A stretch of DNA of 57,821 bases. It comes from Mnemiopsis leidyi. Lineage: Eukaryota > Ctenophora > Tentaculata > Lobata > Bolinopsidae. Location of the stretch: the NCBI GenBank assembly GCA_000226015.1, contig JH153885.1, forward strand, positions 148,900-206,720, read 5' to 3'. The translations under genes and the position numbers were made by a program. Under the pieces are notes generated by a model, which ran no database searches, was not told the origin of the DNA, and saw only the letters and a list, made by a program, of their open reading frames with translations. This document shows, piece after piece, positions 13,593 to 25,225 of the stretch (position 1 is its first letter; every line of letters starts with the position of its first letter).

Positions 13593-13621
13593 CCAATGTG
13601 AGGAAAAGAAGACGTCACGTG
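13593..13621 (+). promoter_or_regulatory. CCAAT-23-CACGTG pair (module H)
   Basis: CCAATG at 13593 and CACGTG at 13616, 23 bp apart. The E-box overlaps a GACGTCACGTGA composite that also fits a CRE. No second CCAAT lies at the usual upstream distance. Confidence 0.35.
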
Positions 13622-13832
13622 AGAGTATCAGGCCAATTAGGGACCGGAGATTTGATGACGAAAACAAAACGGTTGACAGTGATTGAATTAAGCAATCGAG
13701 TGTGTGTACTTAACAGACAGTACAAGTGCTAACCGAACAAATCAAAATATTTACCACCTTAATCATTTGCCAGCATACAAAGTTCATCTCTCTCACATAA
13801 TTTAATTTGATACGGTTTAAAATGGGATTGAA

Positions 13833-13848
13833 GGGCCCGAGCGGGCCC
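13833..13848. repeat. Short GGGCCCG...CGGGCCC palindrome
   Basis: A 7-bp perfect inverted repeat with a 2-bp centre. Confidence 0.5.
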
Positions 13849-13872
13849 ATCGGAAAGGAAACCAAATTGTAG

Positions 13873-13931
13873 CCTAATCACGCCAGACTGAACACTAACT
13901 GTCAATCAGAACCACTGATACCAACCACGTG
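13873..13931 (+). promoter_or_regulatory. Degenerate module D
   Basis: CCTAATC at 13873, TCAATC at 13902 (29 bp) and CACGTG at 13926 (24 bp). Both CCAAT positions are changed by one base but the geometry is kept. Confidence 0.35.
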
Positions 13932-15398
13932 ACTTTATCCACCAATGGGAAACCGAATAACACAATCGAGACTTCCACTGGGACTGTCTCATGTCTCGAT
14001 CACTCAAACAGTTGTATAACCCCGTAATCGGGAAGGAGTTCGATTAAATGGGATTGCACGTAACTGTATCGATAGCCACATGATGATGGTTGAAAGACCG
14101 GGAGCTCCGATTATTATTACGGGCCGGAGGAAATGTCAGGAATGGAAGAAGCATATATCCCCTCTGTTTGAAGGCCACCAGTGATCGTGCTGTAACGAAA
14201 TATTTTCTTGCGGGCAAAGAAACTCGCAATCCTGCATGGCGAGGGTGAAAAGAGGGTGCTAAACAATAAACCACCTACGTGCCATAGGGTCGGTTTTGGG
14301 GGAGGCAAGGACACCAGCACATACTCATCAAGAAACACTGACAGTAAGACACATCTCTGGGAATTACTGGTGTCGCTATCTCCCCCCCCCCACAGTTACC
14401 ACACCGACTAATGCCCCGTAATGATAGCTGCAGTAAACTATACCGGAGCAGCCCCGATAGATGTAGTTCTGGTGAAGTGTGACCGGTATTTGCGTGTCCG
14501 GATTACTACACCCCACAATCCTGATATACATACTCGGATATGAGGAAATGGGAGGGAGCTGAGGGAAGCAGCCTGGCAGTACAGTCGGCAAAGTGTAGAA
14601 CCGGTCAGTCCGGGTGGCGGGGGTGAGCCGGGAATGCGTGTAAATCACGTGACCCTTCCTCCCCTCCGTCCCTCCACTACCGCGACACTGAAAGCAGGGG
14701 CGAAAGGAGTGCTTTGGGGAACACCGACTCTGCGATTGAAGCGTTATTGTGACACGTGAATTGGGGCCCCTACAAAGAGCTGCAACCCTCATGCCGCACA
14801 AGCTGGCCCCTTTGTAGTCTGCACCGACAAGTATGATATACCTGCTTCACTCTACCTCCCCCTCGGCTACCCCCCTCTCTTTAAAAACTTGGTCTCCTGC
14901 CAATAACAACAACATATACTTGTCACGTGGTCCGACATCCGCCAATCGGCGGGAGGTGTTGGCCGGCAAAAGTTTTGTTTTACACGCTCCCGAGTTAAAA
15001 AGGGGGTCCGATTTGGGCGATAGCGATCAGAGGGAAGAGGATTCGCAGGAAGAATTACCGTCGTTCCCAAAGTATCACTTATTGATTAGATATGTTTGCA
15101 AAACGTGACAATAGCTAATTCCATTGTAAACGAATTAAAGTGCTGTAGGTTAAACAAATAGACTTCGAAATATAAGAGAAAACTGCAGAGAAGTCCAGGG
15201 TTTCAATGCGCCGGGAAATCGGCATTCGCCGCGGCAATAGGAGGAGACGGGAAAAGGAGGACAAAAGGGGATGGAGGAGAGTTTTACAGACGTTCCCAAA
15301 TATGGTTCAGACCGCTACAGGTGCAATACACAAGACAGATTCCTTAGGGAGGAGACAAAACGGTCAAATGTGAGGTAATTCAAATACTTTCAACTCAC

Positions 15399-15474
15399 CA
15401 CACAAACAAGTTATGTCGAGTCTTCTGGTTTCTCTCACGGGCTCTTCTGTCGAGTAGGATGCAGACACTTTCAC
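15399..15474 (-). CDS. Possible orphan exon
   Basis: A good acceptor (ctctattttcag|GTG) and donor (TGTG|gtgagt) enclose 76 bases open in two frames. One reads VKVSASYSTEEPVRETRR and then LDITCLC. No adjoining exon was found, and the zinc-ribbon gene already has its stop at 27738. It could belong to an unrecognised minus-strand gene or be chance. Confidence 0.2.
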
Positions 15475-18400
15475 CTGAAAATAGAGGATGTTAAGGCTGT
15501 GTGGACCGGACATTCGGACCGCTTTAAAATGTGAACGGGACTGAACAAAGCGTTGAAATAGTATAATAGGATTAATTCACGGTCACACCGCAAAGAACTC
15601 AAAGATAGGGGTTTGGCCGGTCATTTGATTTCTAGAAGTTGGAGGAGCACATAACCGTTTATTTGAAAACGACCGTAAAACGGACCGAGGACTCCCAAGC
15701 AGACCGTAAACTTTTTTTCTGCATCTTCATACTCGAGTTTAGTACCTTAATAAAGAATTCTGATTGCCTAAATGCCACCCCCAATTTGTCATGAAACTCT
15801 GGTAGCGATGAGACATTATGACTGATTGCGGAGGGAGCTCGTCTCCTGGGATGGAATTACAGTTTACACTGTTGGAGAGCAAACTGCGTGTCTGGGCACC
15901 AGCAATTGCGGGGCGTCTAAATAATCTACCGGGACACAACTGCGATATTTCCACCACACTGAACCTTCCCCTGCAGTGTTGGGCGGAGTCGGGCTTGACA
16001 AAACGCAGTGTTACAGTCCAGCTGAAGAATCTAGCTGGTTGGCCGAAAGGAGGGGAACTGAGAGGGTTTTTTATCGCGTTTCCCGGTCGGCATTGGTCTT
16101 CTGATCTAGAGTCGTTCTAGGAAATATGGACAGGAACGTTTCAGTGAATAGGTGCATTAATTGTTCACAGGACCAGCGATAGACGATGCTCAATGTTTCA
16201 GTTTGGGGTGGAGCAGCCGGGACAGATGACTAGGTCACCGAATGGAGCTTGGAACAAATGATCTGAAGAGCTATCAGAAATGAATACAAGGATCTGAATG
16301 TTGGTAAAAAAGGGCTACAGATGATAGTAATTGAGGCATCTGAAAAATTGCAGCTAGAAATAAGAGAAACGGTCGAGAATGTTTGGGAATTATTTTAGAA
16401 GTGTAGTTGTAAATATGTCGGTTTCTAAGGTGTCCAATTCTGAACTGCCACTTTAGATATAGAACACGCAAAAACGGTTGAATCACGAATACAGATTTGT
16501 GACGTTTTCAGGACAAATGACACATTTTTTAAGCCTCGCCCAATTTGTTGGAAATTGTTAGCATCTGAATCGGGAGAAATTAAGCGTATAGGATAGCTGT
16601 GGTTATAGTAGGAGTTAGGATGCCGATGCTGAGTTAAGATGAAGTTGAGACGAAACCAATGATTGTCTTGAATAAAGATCAAAATGGTGCACGTACTATA
16701 AGACAATTCTAAATACTCCAATAGTATTACTATTGAATAGTAACAATTTTCCTACATTAATCCTTTTTATGCCCAAGAAAGTGCTAACAGAACTAACTGA
16801 AATACTTTTATTCAGAGTGCAATAGATAAAAGGTCAATTTTAGATAACATATATTCAATATCCAGTCCTACTGTAAAATAGGATTTTACTTTTATTTCTA
16901 GCTTTCATTCCACTTTTATTCCACTTTTATTCCTAGCTGAAACGAGGTTCACCTGTCTAATAGGAATGTTTATAGGCCAAAAATGTTAGATCATCAAAGA
17001 CTCTTTTGAAGGTACAAACGTCAGTTTTTTTAACTTATGCTATATAAATTTTATCTTCGAGATATCTCTTCAATGCCTCATGAAGTATTTTTACAAGATA
17101 TTATATTCTAGTCAAGTTCATAACCTAAACAAGAGTAAACATTCCTCTAATACTGATGTAGACAGTAAAGTAGCAGCATAAGTTAATAGCGCTTCACAAG
17201 TGCATATAGTATTTTCATGAGGTCAATAAGAATGAAACCTCATTTCATGAAACCCAAGTTTCTCGTCCACCAAAGGAAGCTAACAGGCCAAAGACACAGG
17301 TTTTCAAGAAGTTTTTTCCAATTTTCACATTTAGTCGGCCCACCAGACGGGACTCCATGTGATGCGGCCGAAACAACCTCCTCTCTCTTTCAATGATGAG
17401 AATCACATCATTTGTCTCTGAAGAAGAGGCGCGTGCTTTTCAAAAATAAAACATGACCAGCGGATAAGAGCAAGCAGTTATAACCTGGTCAAGTAACATG
17501 GAATTTAGCGAGTTTAGAAGGATGAGTTGTTGTTTGTTGCTCGTGGGGTGGCGTTATAGCAATTGGGCAATGACAATTTGGATACGACCAATGAACATCA
17601 AGAAACGCTCTCACTTGTCGACAAAATTTGTGACACTTCTCCGAGACTCACGAATTGTGTTTCTCACAGAGGCAACATTTCATGTAGAATCTAGGTGAAA
17701 ATAGGAATGGATAACGGCTTAGTTTTAGATAATTTTGATTTATCAAAAGCCCGATGAATACAAAAAGGTTGGTGTTTTGGTCATGGTTAGAAATTATCTA
17801 TCAAAACTTTTCCCAGCTTCCTACTCTCTATCGAGATCTATGAGTATTTCCCGTAGGACACCCCTACAAATGAGCCATCAAGTGACATCTAAAGTTTCAA
17901 CTATTTATTAACGCAATGGATTTAACGATTTGGCAAAATTTCAGGCATTTTCATAGCTTTTCCCTGCTTTTTAAGGTCAACATAACCTTGCAACAATATG
18001 TATGTGCAGGCCTCGAAGTTCGAAAAGTCCATATGTGGTTTAGAAAGGAGAGGAATGTTATCCAAGTCATATGCTTAAGTATAAGAAAAAATTAGTATCT
18101 TTGCAAATATCATTTCAACAATCAACAAGCTCGGCAGCATTGCGCGACCGTAAAATTCTCATAATTGGCCGGTCAGACTTGGGGATACCACCATTGTTTT
18201 CAACTTGAGTTTATCTACATCCCGTCATGGACCGGGACTGTTCAAGCATCGCCTCCCTCCCTCTGGCAGGGTGAGCAGTGAATTAGTGGACGAAGAGAGC
18301 GGGCGTGAAAATGTGCGCCATCTCAGAGCGCCGAGTTCGAGGGCTTCACTTTTAACTACATACTCTGCCCTGCTTTGATGATAAAGGCGTGAAAATTAGC

Positions 18401-18811
18401 TGCTAAGTAGAGCTGTTGTTTTCAATTGATGCACGGTACCGATTCTATGTGTTCAACGAGTTGAGCAGTCTTTGACACGTTAATTTCCAGCTTGTCAAGC
18501 GGGCACTACAAAGACTCTGTATCTGTTTGCATATGCTGTATGCGGGCCGCTTCGAACAGGCAAAAATGATACTTTTCAATTAACTCTGTCATTAAAAGTA
18601 CAGTAAAAGTGAAGCGAAATATGTTGTTATAACCACGTGCTTGATGAGGAACAGATTAAGTATTTTAAAGTACCGAGCAGCCGCCCAGAGGACGGCAACT
18701 CGGCTTTAAAATCTGGGAAAAGTCGCAGGTCCTGGGGATATGGCGGATGAAATGCTCATTGTAGTCAATTGGAGTACAGACAGCAGTTGGCCTGATCCAA
18801 CATCACATTAA

Positions 18812-18911
18812 CCAATCCCCTAACGGCTGGAGCAGCGTCGACCAATCACGTCCCAGCACTGGTCACATGATCAGCCTTATCTCTAAAACTGTCGATATTA
18901 ACACCTATAAA
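18812..18911 (+). promoter_or_regulatory. Phased module C with TATA-like box
   Basis: CCAATC at 18812 and 18842 (30 bp), CACATG at 18864 (22 bp) and CTATAAAC with TATAAA at 18906 (42 bp). Layout nearly identical to module B. A start would be expected near 18935-18945. No protein gene is recognised downstream. Confidence 0.55.
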
Positions 18912-20907
18912 CTGCGGTCCGGTGAGCAGCGGATTAGCTCTGTCTGCAATGACACGACGACCGGAGGGAGAACTTTATATTCATAAGACCATCCTAAACC
19001 TGACATACACCTTGCTGCCTTGTAAACCAGAAGGTCATCACAACAATGCCTGGTACTGAGCCAGAAGGTTAGATCACACGACCCTTTCTCTCTCTCATCC
19101 CGTCATGTAACACCAACATGCGAGAGTAGGGGGTACCTGTTCAGGTTTACTTCTAAACCCAGAGTAGGAGTACTCCAGCGGTTCTGTCACGTGACCTAGT
19201 GACAATCCGGCTCCCCCTCTCTCACAACACATCATCTCTCTCTCTCTAGTCAGATAAGAATCATTAGGATCCAGCTAGGTCCCCGTCCGGACGTCCCTCG
19301 TCGTGACTGGAACGTCGTGGGACTCGTCGTAATTTTATTAATATTATAATAGGGGGGACAAGGGATTATTCTGCAGCAATCGTCTGGTTTGTATGGGGCA
19401 ATAACAGCTAGCGGAGTCCCCGTGGAGGGCAGTGGAATGCTCCTCCTGCAGGTGGTGGTGTTGATCAAGAAGGGTACGTGAAATTGAGGCAGGATCCCTG
19501 TCAGACAGCTCGTTACTTAATTTGAGCGGAATGCTAATTCCTAACGGCTGCACTTGCCACGAAATATTTTCACCACGTACTTTGTGTTTTTAGGGGGTAA
19601 TCAGGAGAGATAGGATTGGAGTATCAAGTAGACGGTTGACTCCGCACACGAGTCCTTAGTACCCGGACAAACAATTCTGTGAAAACTGGTGGGTGTTGAA
19701 GCTGGTTGCGTGATATGGGCGGATATCAGCCTGGTCGAACAAACACACTAATTCTAAAGGTTAGGTTCACATAAACCAAAAGTTATCACACATAGTTAAC
19801 GACCGTTGTCCATACTGCCGACAGGGGTAAAGAAAATAAGTGTTGGATATAAGGTTAGCAAACCCGGAAAAGTTTTGCCGTTGAAGCACACAAGGGAGTG
19901 AGAGAGAGAACGGAGAAGAGAAAGAGGACATAGAAGAGTGAAAATCAGTCCGGATGTACCTGGGAATCGGTCTCGACAGGTCCTTCCAACCCACTTGGGA
20001 TAATTAATGATAATCAATAACTTTCCATTCAGTGATTGAGTCAATATGACTGCCACATATTGGGACCGTTTCGCAGGCCATCGACTATGATAGAGCTTCT
20101 CTCTTTATCATATCTACAGCTTCTTCCCCATTAAACACCCGAATTTTCCTCATCTTCCGCTTCTCTTCCTCCCCTTGCGGTAAAAGACAAACGATACCGC
20201 CACTGAGGACTCAGGGTTGAGATTTTTACAGTTTGCGGGTGAAGAAATATCAAGGATCTGTCTAAAAGTAGCGCTCATGTAGGAGAGAAGCTGATATACG
20301 GAGTTGATCATACAAAACTAATCTTCTATCTATCAACAATGAGGGTCACGTTGACAGGCTTTATAATGGATTTTTAACGAATATTCGCTGGATCATGGTC
20401 GGAAGTTGGACTTAGCGTACCATACGATTCAAGTTATCCAGCTATAACATGTCATGAAGAAATATTCATAATGCAGGATCTTTTCTCTTCATGATACGGC
20501 ATGTTGAAGGCAACTAAAATGGGAATCCTGTCAAGGGATTGCTATAGCTGAGGATAGGAAAATCCTTATCTTGTGGGTGGATCAGCTGCAGGGTTGTGGC
20601 ATGTACTGTAAAGTTTGTATGATCCAGGGAGTGCTATAGCTGACATACCTCGGCGTGATTATCACGCCTTATCCTACCCTATTCATTATTCAAACAGTAA
20701 ATTTCGATTTGTTTATAGAGAAAAGCTCCGAGCCGTGACCGTACGGCGGTCACGTGAGCCCCGGGAGATGCTGGAAATTTCGCCAAAAATACATCCTGCC
20801 AGGAATGAATCTATTTTAGCTCATGAGAGAATTACCGTGCAATTATGTGAAAAGGTCGTGACAACGGTGCGGTAGCGCTGACGAAGGAGTCTCCAAGGCT
20901 ACGACCA

Positions 20908-21014
20908 GTTGCCCGGGTAACAAACTTTCGGCCTAGTTCAGGGCATGAGACCTGTTTGTCACACATCACGTGACCTTAACAACAGGGCAGGTTACCATGG
21001 AAATTGAGCACGTG
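20908..21014. promoter_or_regulatory. X-box / E-box / X-box / E-box cluster
   Basis: GTTGCCCGGGTAAC at 20908-20921 fits the RFX consensus. CACGTGACC follows at 20967, GTTACCATGGAAAT at 20991, and CACGTG at 21009. Confidence 0.45.
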
Positions 21015-21354
21015 ATTCGTGGGCTGCTTGGAGGAGGAAAGCATTTGTATGGCATTGTAATGGTCAAAAACTAGCTCTATTAATGTGAATAAGGTTGAAA
21101 CCATGGTAGGAAAATGCAGACAGCCCGCCTCGGGTGAATTAAAACCGTTCCCTCAAAAATCCAAAAATCACGAGTTATTTTCAACCTTATTATTTTCATT
21201 TATTTATTGTAAATGGGGGAAAAGAAACAGTCCTCAGGTTCATGTCCCCCACATGAACTCGAGGCTGAGATTCTCGTTTGAGAAATGAAGCAGTACAAAT
21301 CCAACTACTTCCGCCACGTTGTTGAGCCAGTACCAACCGACCATGCCTGTAATT

Positions 21355-21414
21355 CACGTGACCTCTCTCCTCCGATCTCATTGGTCAGATCTGAATATCC
21401 TGCCCGCAGATTGG
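21355..21414 (-). promoter_or_regulatory. Phased module E (minus strand)
   Basis: Read on the minus strand: CCAAT at 21414, CCAAT 30 bp further (21384), then CACGTG 24 bp further (21360-21355). Same architecture as A and B, in the opposite orientation. Confidence 0.55.
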
Positions 21415-22419
21415 CTGCTGAGCAATCGTGTAAAAACACGCGTATATAGCGTTTATTTCCAAAATGCGCATGATAGCTGGATAGCTTTGAAAGTAAAATA
21501 ATTGTAAGGTGTAACAGTGGCGTTGGACGTTGTTCTAATTATTAAAGGTAAATGTTACTTAACCGCAATAGTAAATTCTCTATTGCTCGACTAACTGTTC
21601 GGCTATTGCCACACTAACTCAAGTAACTACGGCTAATATGTGCATTATGCCATTTCATCAACAACTCCGGGGGATTGCCGAGAAAGTGGAAGATAGAAGC
21701 AGGACGATAACCCACCCGATTCGGTGGACAAACAATGGCCAACAATGGTTGACATTTGAAAAGTAGCCATGCTAATCCTGAGTAAATGTCTCCGATTTTC
21801 GGTTGCCGGAAAGAGAAACCAAGTACCAATAAATGAATTTGTAAAGGAGTGTCGTTAACTGATAGCAGTAAGGGGAAAGAGAAGATTTGCTGAATGCTAA
21901 TAGAAAATATCCTAAACTGTTCGGTAAATGCAAACAAAGATTGAGCTCACACGGACACTTGTGACCTGGATCTTGGAAAGGTCAAGAATTATTTGGCAGA
22001 CTGTCGCAGGGGAAGGATCAGTTAGCACTTGAGGATACTTCCACTTATTCCGGATTCCCAGTCTTACCCTTGAAGAGGTTTCCGTGATTATATCTATACA
22101 GTGCAACATTTTATCCGGCTAAAAATACCCAGAAAAAGGAACTGCGCAGCACAAAAACACTAAACAGATCCGCCAAATATACCAACAAGACAAACCCAGA
22201 CAAATAGCACACACACATTTAGTGCAGGCAAAGTGTTCTCTTATTTTTACATGACATAAAGTAAATAAGTCTCCCATATAGCAGCTGCTGTGCTGATGCA
22301 GAGCACCCTAATGCTGCTAACTGTACTGGCGTTAAATTAAATCGTCTATCCCTAACACTCGCTAACATGTAGCACGGAGGGAGACCGATACTGCAGTTAC
22401 TTGTCTCAATAATATCTGC

Positions 22420-22443
22420 CAGAGAGAGAGAGGGAGAGAGAGG
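22420..22443. repeat. (GA)n microsatellite
   Basis: AG dinucleotide run with one GGG interruption. Confidence 0.85.
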
Positions 22444-23676
22444 GATCACTTACTAGTTATAATTTTATGATATATTTAGTTAGTACACGATTTAGTTGTT
22501 TGTTCAACACCCCCCGGTCTCTTGAGTGTCCGCTTATCATATATATTCGTGTTGTGGAGCAAGCTTAACTTTTAACTTTACCGTGCTTTTCGTGTTCGCT
22601 TCGGGATAAAACCCGGATTTTTGCCAGAGAAGATGACCTGTAAATTACCTTAAGATCACAGTTACAGCGGAGCTATGTTACGAGTTGTCAAAGCGTGATC
22701 CTCGGAGTGTATTTCCTTGCTTTTCGCTCGTCACAGCAGGTGAAAATTGACCGAGTTAGGCCTCTTTTGAGAATGGATACATTGTAAAAGTTTCAATGTG
22801 ACCGTTTCAAGAGATGTTGCCGTTTGACAAGTCTAGTTGATGCGGGCTGTAGACAGGAATTACTGATATTTCTCGGAGTGTGATCCGAGCATTGTTCTCC
22901 AATTTTCGGATTTTAATTTTTTATACTCGGCGAAGGGTCGATCAGGGCGAATCAGGGGGTCACTTTGTGGGAATAACGGGCCGAAAATTGGTTAAAGAGC
23001 TGACAAATTAATAATTATGATTCTTATTCGACAGGAATTGCCCCTGAATCATTCAACATGTTGATTGCTCCAGGGAAAGCCAATGAAATCTAGACTGCAC
23101 TAAATTTTTCAAGCCCTTTATTTCTAAAAAGCCTTTAGACTTTGGGAATTTCTTTGTTTAAGGTGATACCTATTGAAGACATGCCGTGAAAACCGCTCCC
23201 ATCTCAAAAAACATGCCCAGTTTTTTTGTATTGAAGCAGCTTCTAGAACAGTCAAACCGAAGTCAGATTCAGGTCACATGCCTCCTTTTTTGTTGGAGGA
23301 AAATCTGGCAGAAAACTTGCAGGGTAGCAATATATCCCCACGGCTCTGACGGTAATTATTTTAACAGGCTAAATGGGTAGTGTTGATACGGCAGCAACTC
23401 ATATATATTTACAATTAAAACTGTTAAAACCGGTGGATACTGACAAGACCGGGTAGGGGTAAGATAGAACCTGCTAGGTCCCTTGTTATTGTCAGTCAGT
23501 TTTAACTCTCTTTATCCGCTTGTGTTCCCCCTATTGTAGCTGGTTTAAACTCCGCTTTATACCGCGGAACTCTAGCTCCAGCTCTGAGCATGCTGGTCTC
23601 TATACTGAGTGGAGCTGGAGCCTCCTGTCCTGGACTCTGATGGCAGTGCTTTAAAACTCTCCCTCTCTCTCCTCAG

Positions 23677-23898
23677 CTCCAACAAAGGATTAAAGCTCAA
23701 GTCGTGCCGCCAGCAGGAGATGGCGCCCCCGAGGGTGCACCCAGGGTTACGTTTAACGGCGCAAACCTCCATCCGTTTGGTACATACTCGTCAAACCACG
23801 ACAGCTTTGACTGGGAACTCCAACTCACGAAATCGGACAGCGATCTCGCCGGTTTTGTCTTCGGACGATTATTTAAATATTCAAATTGTCTGCTGTAA
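23677..23898 (+). CDS. Possible terminal exon, weak
   Basis: A strong pyrimidine tract and acceptor (ctctctctcctcag|CTC) open a 73-codon frame ending at TAA 23896-23898. The frame includes APRVTFNGANLHPFGTYSS and DSFDWELQLTKSDSDLAGF. Two or three other frames are also open here, including one of 141 codons on the minus strand, so openness alone proves little. No upstream exon was found. Confidence 0.18.
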   Translation, partial: LQQRIKAQVVPPAGDGAPEGAPRVTFNGANLHPFGTYSSNHDSFDWELQLTKSDSDLAGFVFGRLFKYSNCLL

Positions 23899-24193
23899 CG
23901 GGATTGTTCTGGCAGAGAAGTTGACAGGAAGAAACTAGCGATCCAGGGTTTTGAACCAGGTTGTTGGCCGTACCAACCTGAGTGCTGATGTAAAGTGGTG
24001 GGAGGACGAACATCGTCCAACTGGCAGGAGTTTTCCTCGGAATCTAGCATTTCCAGGCAGGCCGATCTCTTGACATCTAGATAAGCCGTGTCAAACTGCA
24101 CTAAGCACGGTCCTCCAACCACCGGCCAAAACGGGGTCCTCGTGACCTGACTCCGGTCAATGGCAGTTCCTCGTTGTCACATGGGCTGGGCAG

Positions 24194-24374
24194 CCAATCA
24201 CGGCACAGCACGTTCGTTGAACGGGCCAATAAGAGTAGAGAAATCAGGTAGCTTGTTGTCAACACCCAGCAAAAATGCAGATAAAGATCATCGAGAGGAA
24301 CGATCGGGGATGGAGCAGGTGAGAGCGTGCTGTGCCGTGATTGGCTCCCTGTCCATTTGGAGCTCTGTGATTGG
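24194..24374. promoter_or_regulatory. Divergent pair of CCAAT doublets (K)
   Basis: Plus-strand CCAAT at 24194 and 24226 (32 bp) face minus-strand CCAAT (gattgg) at 24339 and 24369 (30 bp). Two phased doublets with opposite polarity flank about 110 bp, as in a bidirectional promoter. Confidence 0.45.
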
Positions 24375-24859
24375 TCAAACCAAATCGTGCGATGAGGGAG
24401 GAAGAAATATCGGCTATATCGTTGAAAGGAGAGGAGTTTTTCAGCGGAGAGGACAGAGGAACCTTATTAATACCTAACTGAGGAGGAAAATATTTAGCAC
24501 TTTTTGCTAGGCAGTCCGGCTTCGCCTCCCGTAAATCAGGATTACAGACCTGACAAGGCAGAGTACGCTACATCTCATGGCCGGACAGCAACAAGTTCGA
24601 AACCCTCAAACAGAAGGTGAGCTAGGCCAGATGTAGAGGCAGGGAGAAAGAGCAAAATGTCGGGGTTTCTGCTAAAATATCCCCTCGGTCAAGCTGCTAG
24701 GCTGTCGAGACCAACGTCCCTTGGTCCTTAATTTACGGTAGTAACAATTACTCATTACAATTACAAACCCATACTTAGTCCTTGTATTTAACATTGCGTA
24801 TCTCAGGGGATTTGCGGGCCGATGTACGCTACACTTCTACAGGAGGGGTCTACCTTTAT

Positions 24860-25225
24860 TTAGTGGTTTGTACGATTTCGATTCTCACACTTTGTGCCGT
24901 CAGAAGTGCCAAAGACGAGGCTGTTATGACTGCAGCTGTGTATTTGGTCTGAATCAGCTTGCACAGAATGGATCCAGCCAATGGCAATTGCACAAGAAAG
25001 TTCCCTCATGAGTTGAGCTTTAACGTAAAAAACCTTACGAAGGCTAGGTGGCAAAATTAGGTGTCCTTCCAGTGAAAGCTCATATTTATCTAAGGCTTCA
25101 CCAGGGGATGCCTGATGCAGTTTTACGTTTAGGGTTTTCAAAATTAGGTTTAACTGCTGTTCCGGTTTCAAAATATAGCCTACAATGTGTTTAAAATACA
25201 TTCGATAAAGGTTTAGGTCATACAT
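24860..25225 (-). CDS. Uncharacterised 121-codon open frame
   Basis: ATG-started frame with protein-like composition (for example LILKTLNVKLHQASPGEAL). No family is recognised, no splice context was examined successfully, and an open frame of this length is expected several times by chance in this window. Listed only because it lies between the CCAAT doublet K and the end of the zinc-ribbon gene. Confidence 0.12.
   Translation of the reverse strand: MYDLNLYRMYFKHIVGYILKPEQQLNLILKTLNVKLHQASPGEALDKYELSLEGHLILPPSLRKVFYVKAQLMRELSCAIAIGWIHSVQADSDQIHSCSHNSLVFGTSDGTKCENRNRTNH

Noticed and set aside
14376-14801. 141-codon open frame on the minus strand
   Set aside because: With stops at about 5-6 percent of codons, a few frames of 120-140 codons are expected by chance over six frames of 58 kb. 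Its composition is irregular and no family is recognised.
23940-23965. Minus-strand GGTTCAAAACC, checked as a tRNA T-loop
   Set aside because: The flanking bases cannot form the five-pair T-stem, and no A-box or acceptor stem is at the right distance.
23697-24122. 141-codon minus-strand frame starting at GTG
   Set aside because: Reads somewhat like protein but has no ATG, no good acceptor, and overlaps open frames on the other strand. Treated as chance openness of a GC-richer patch.
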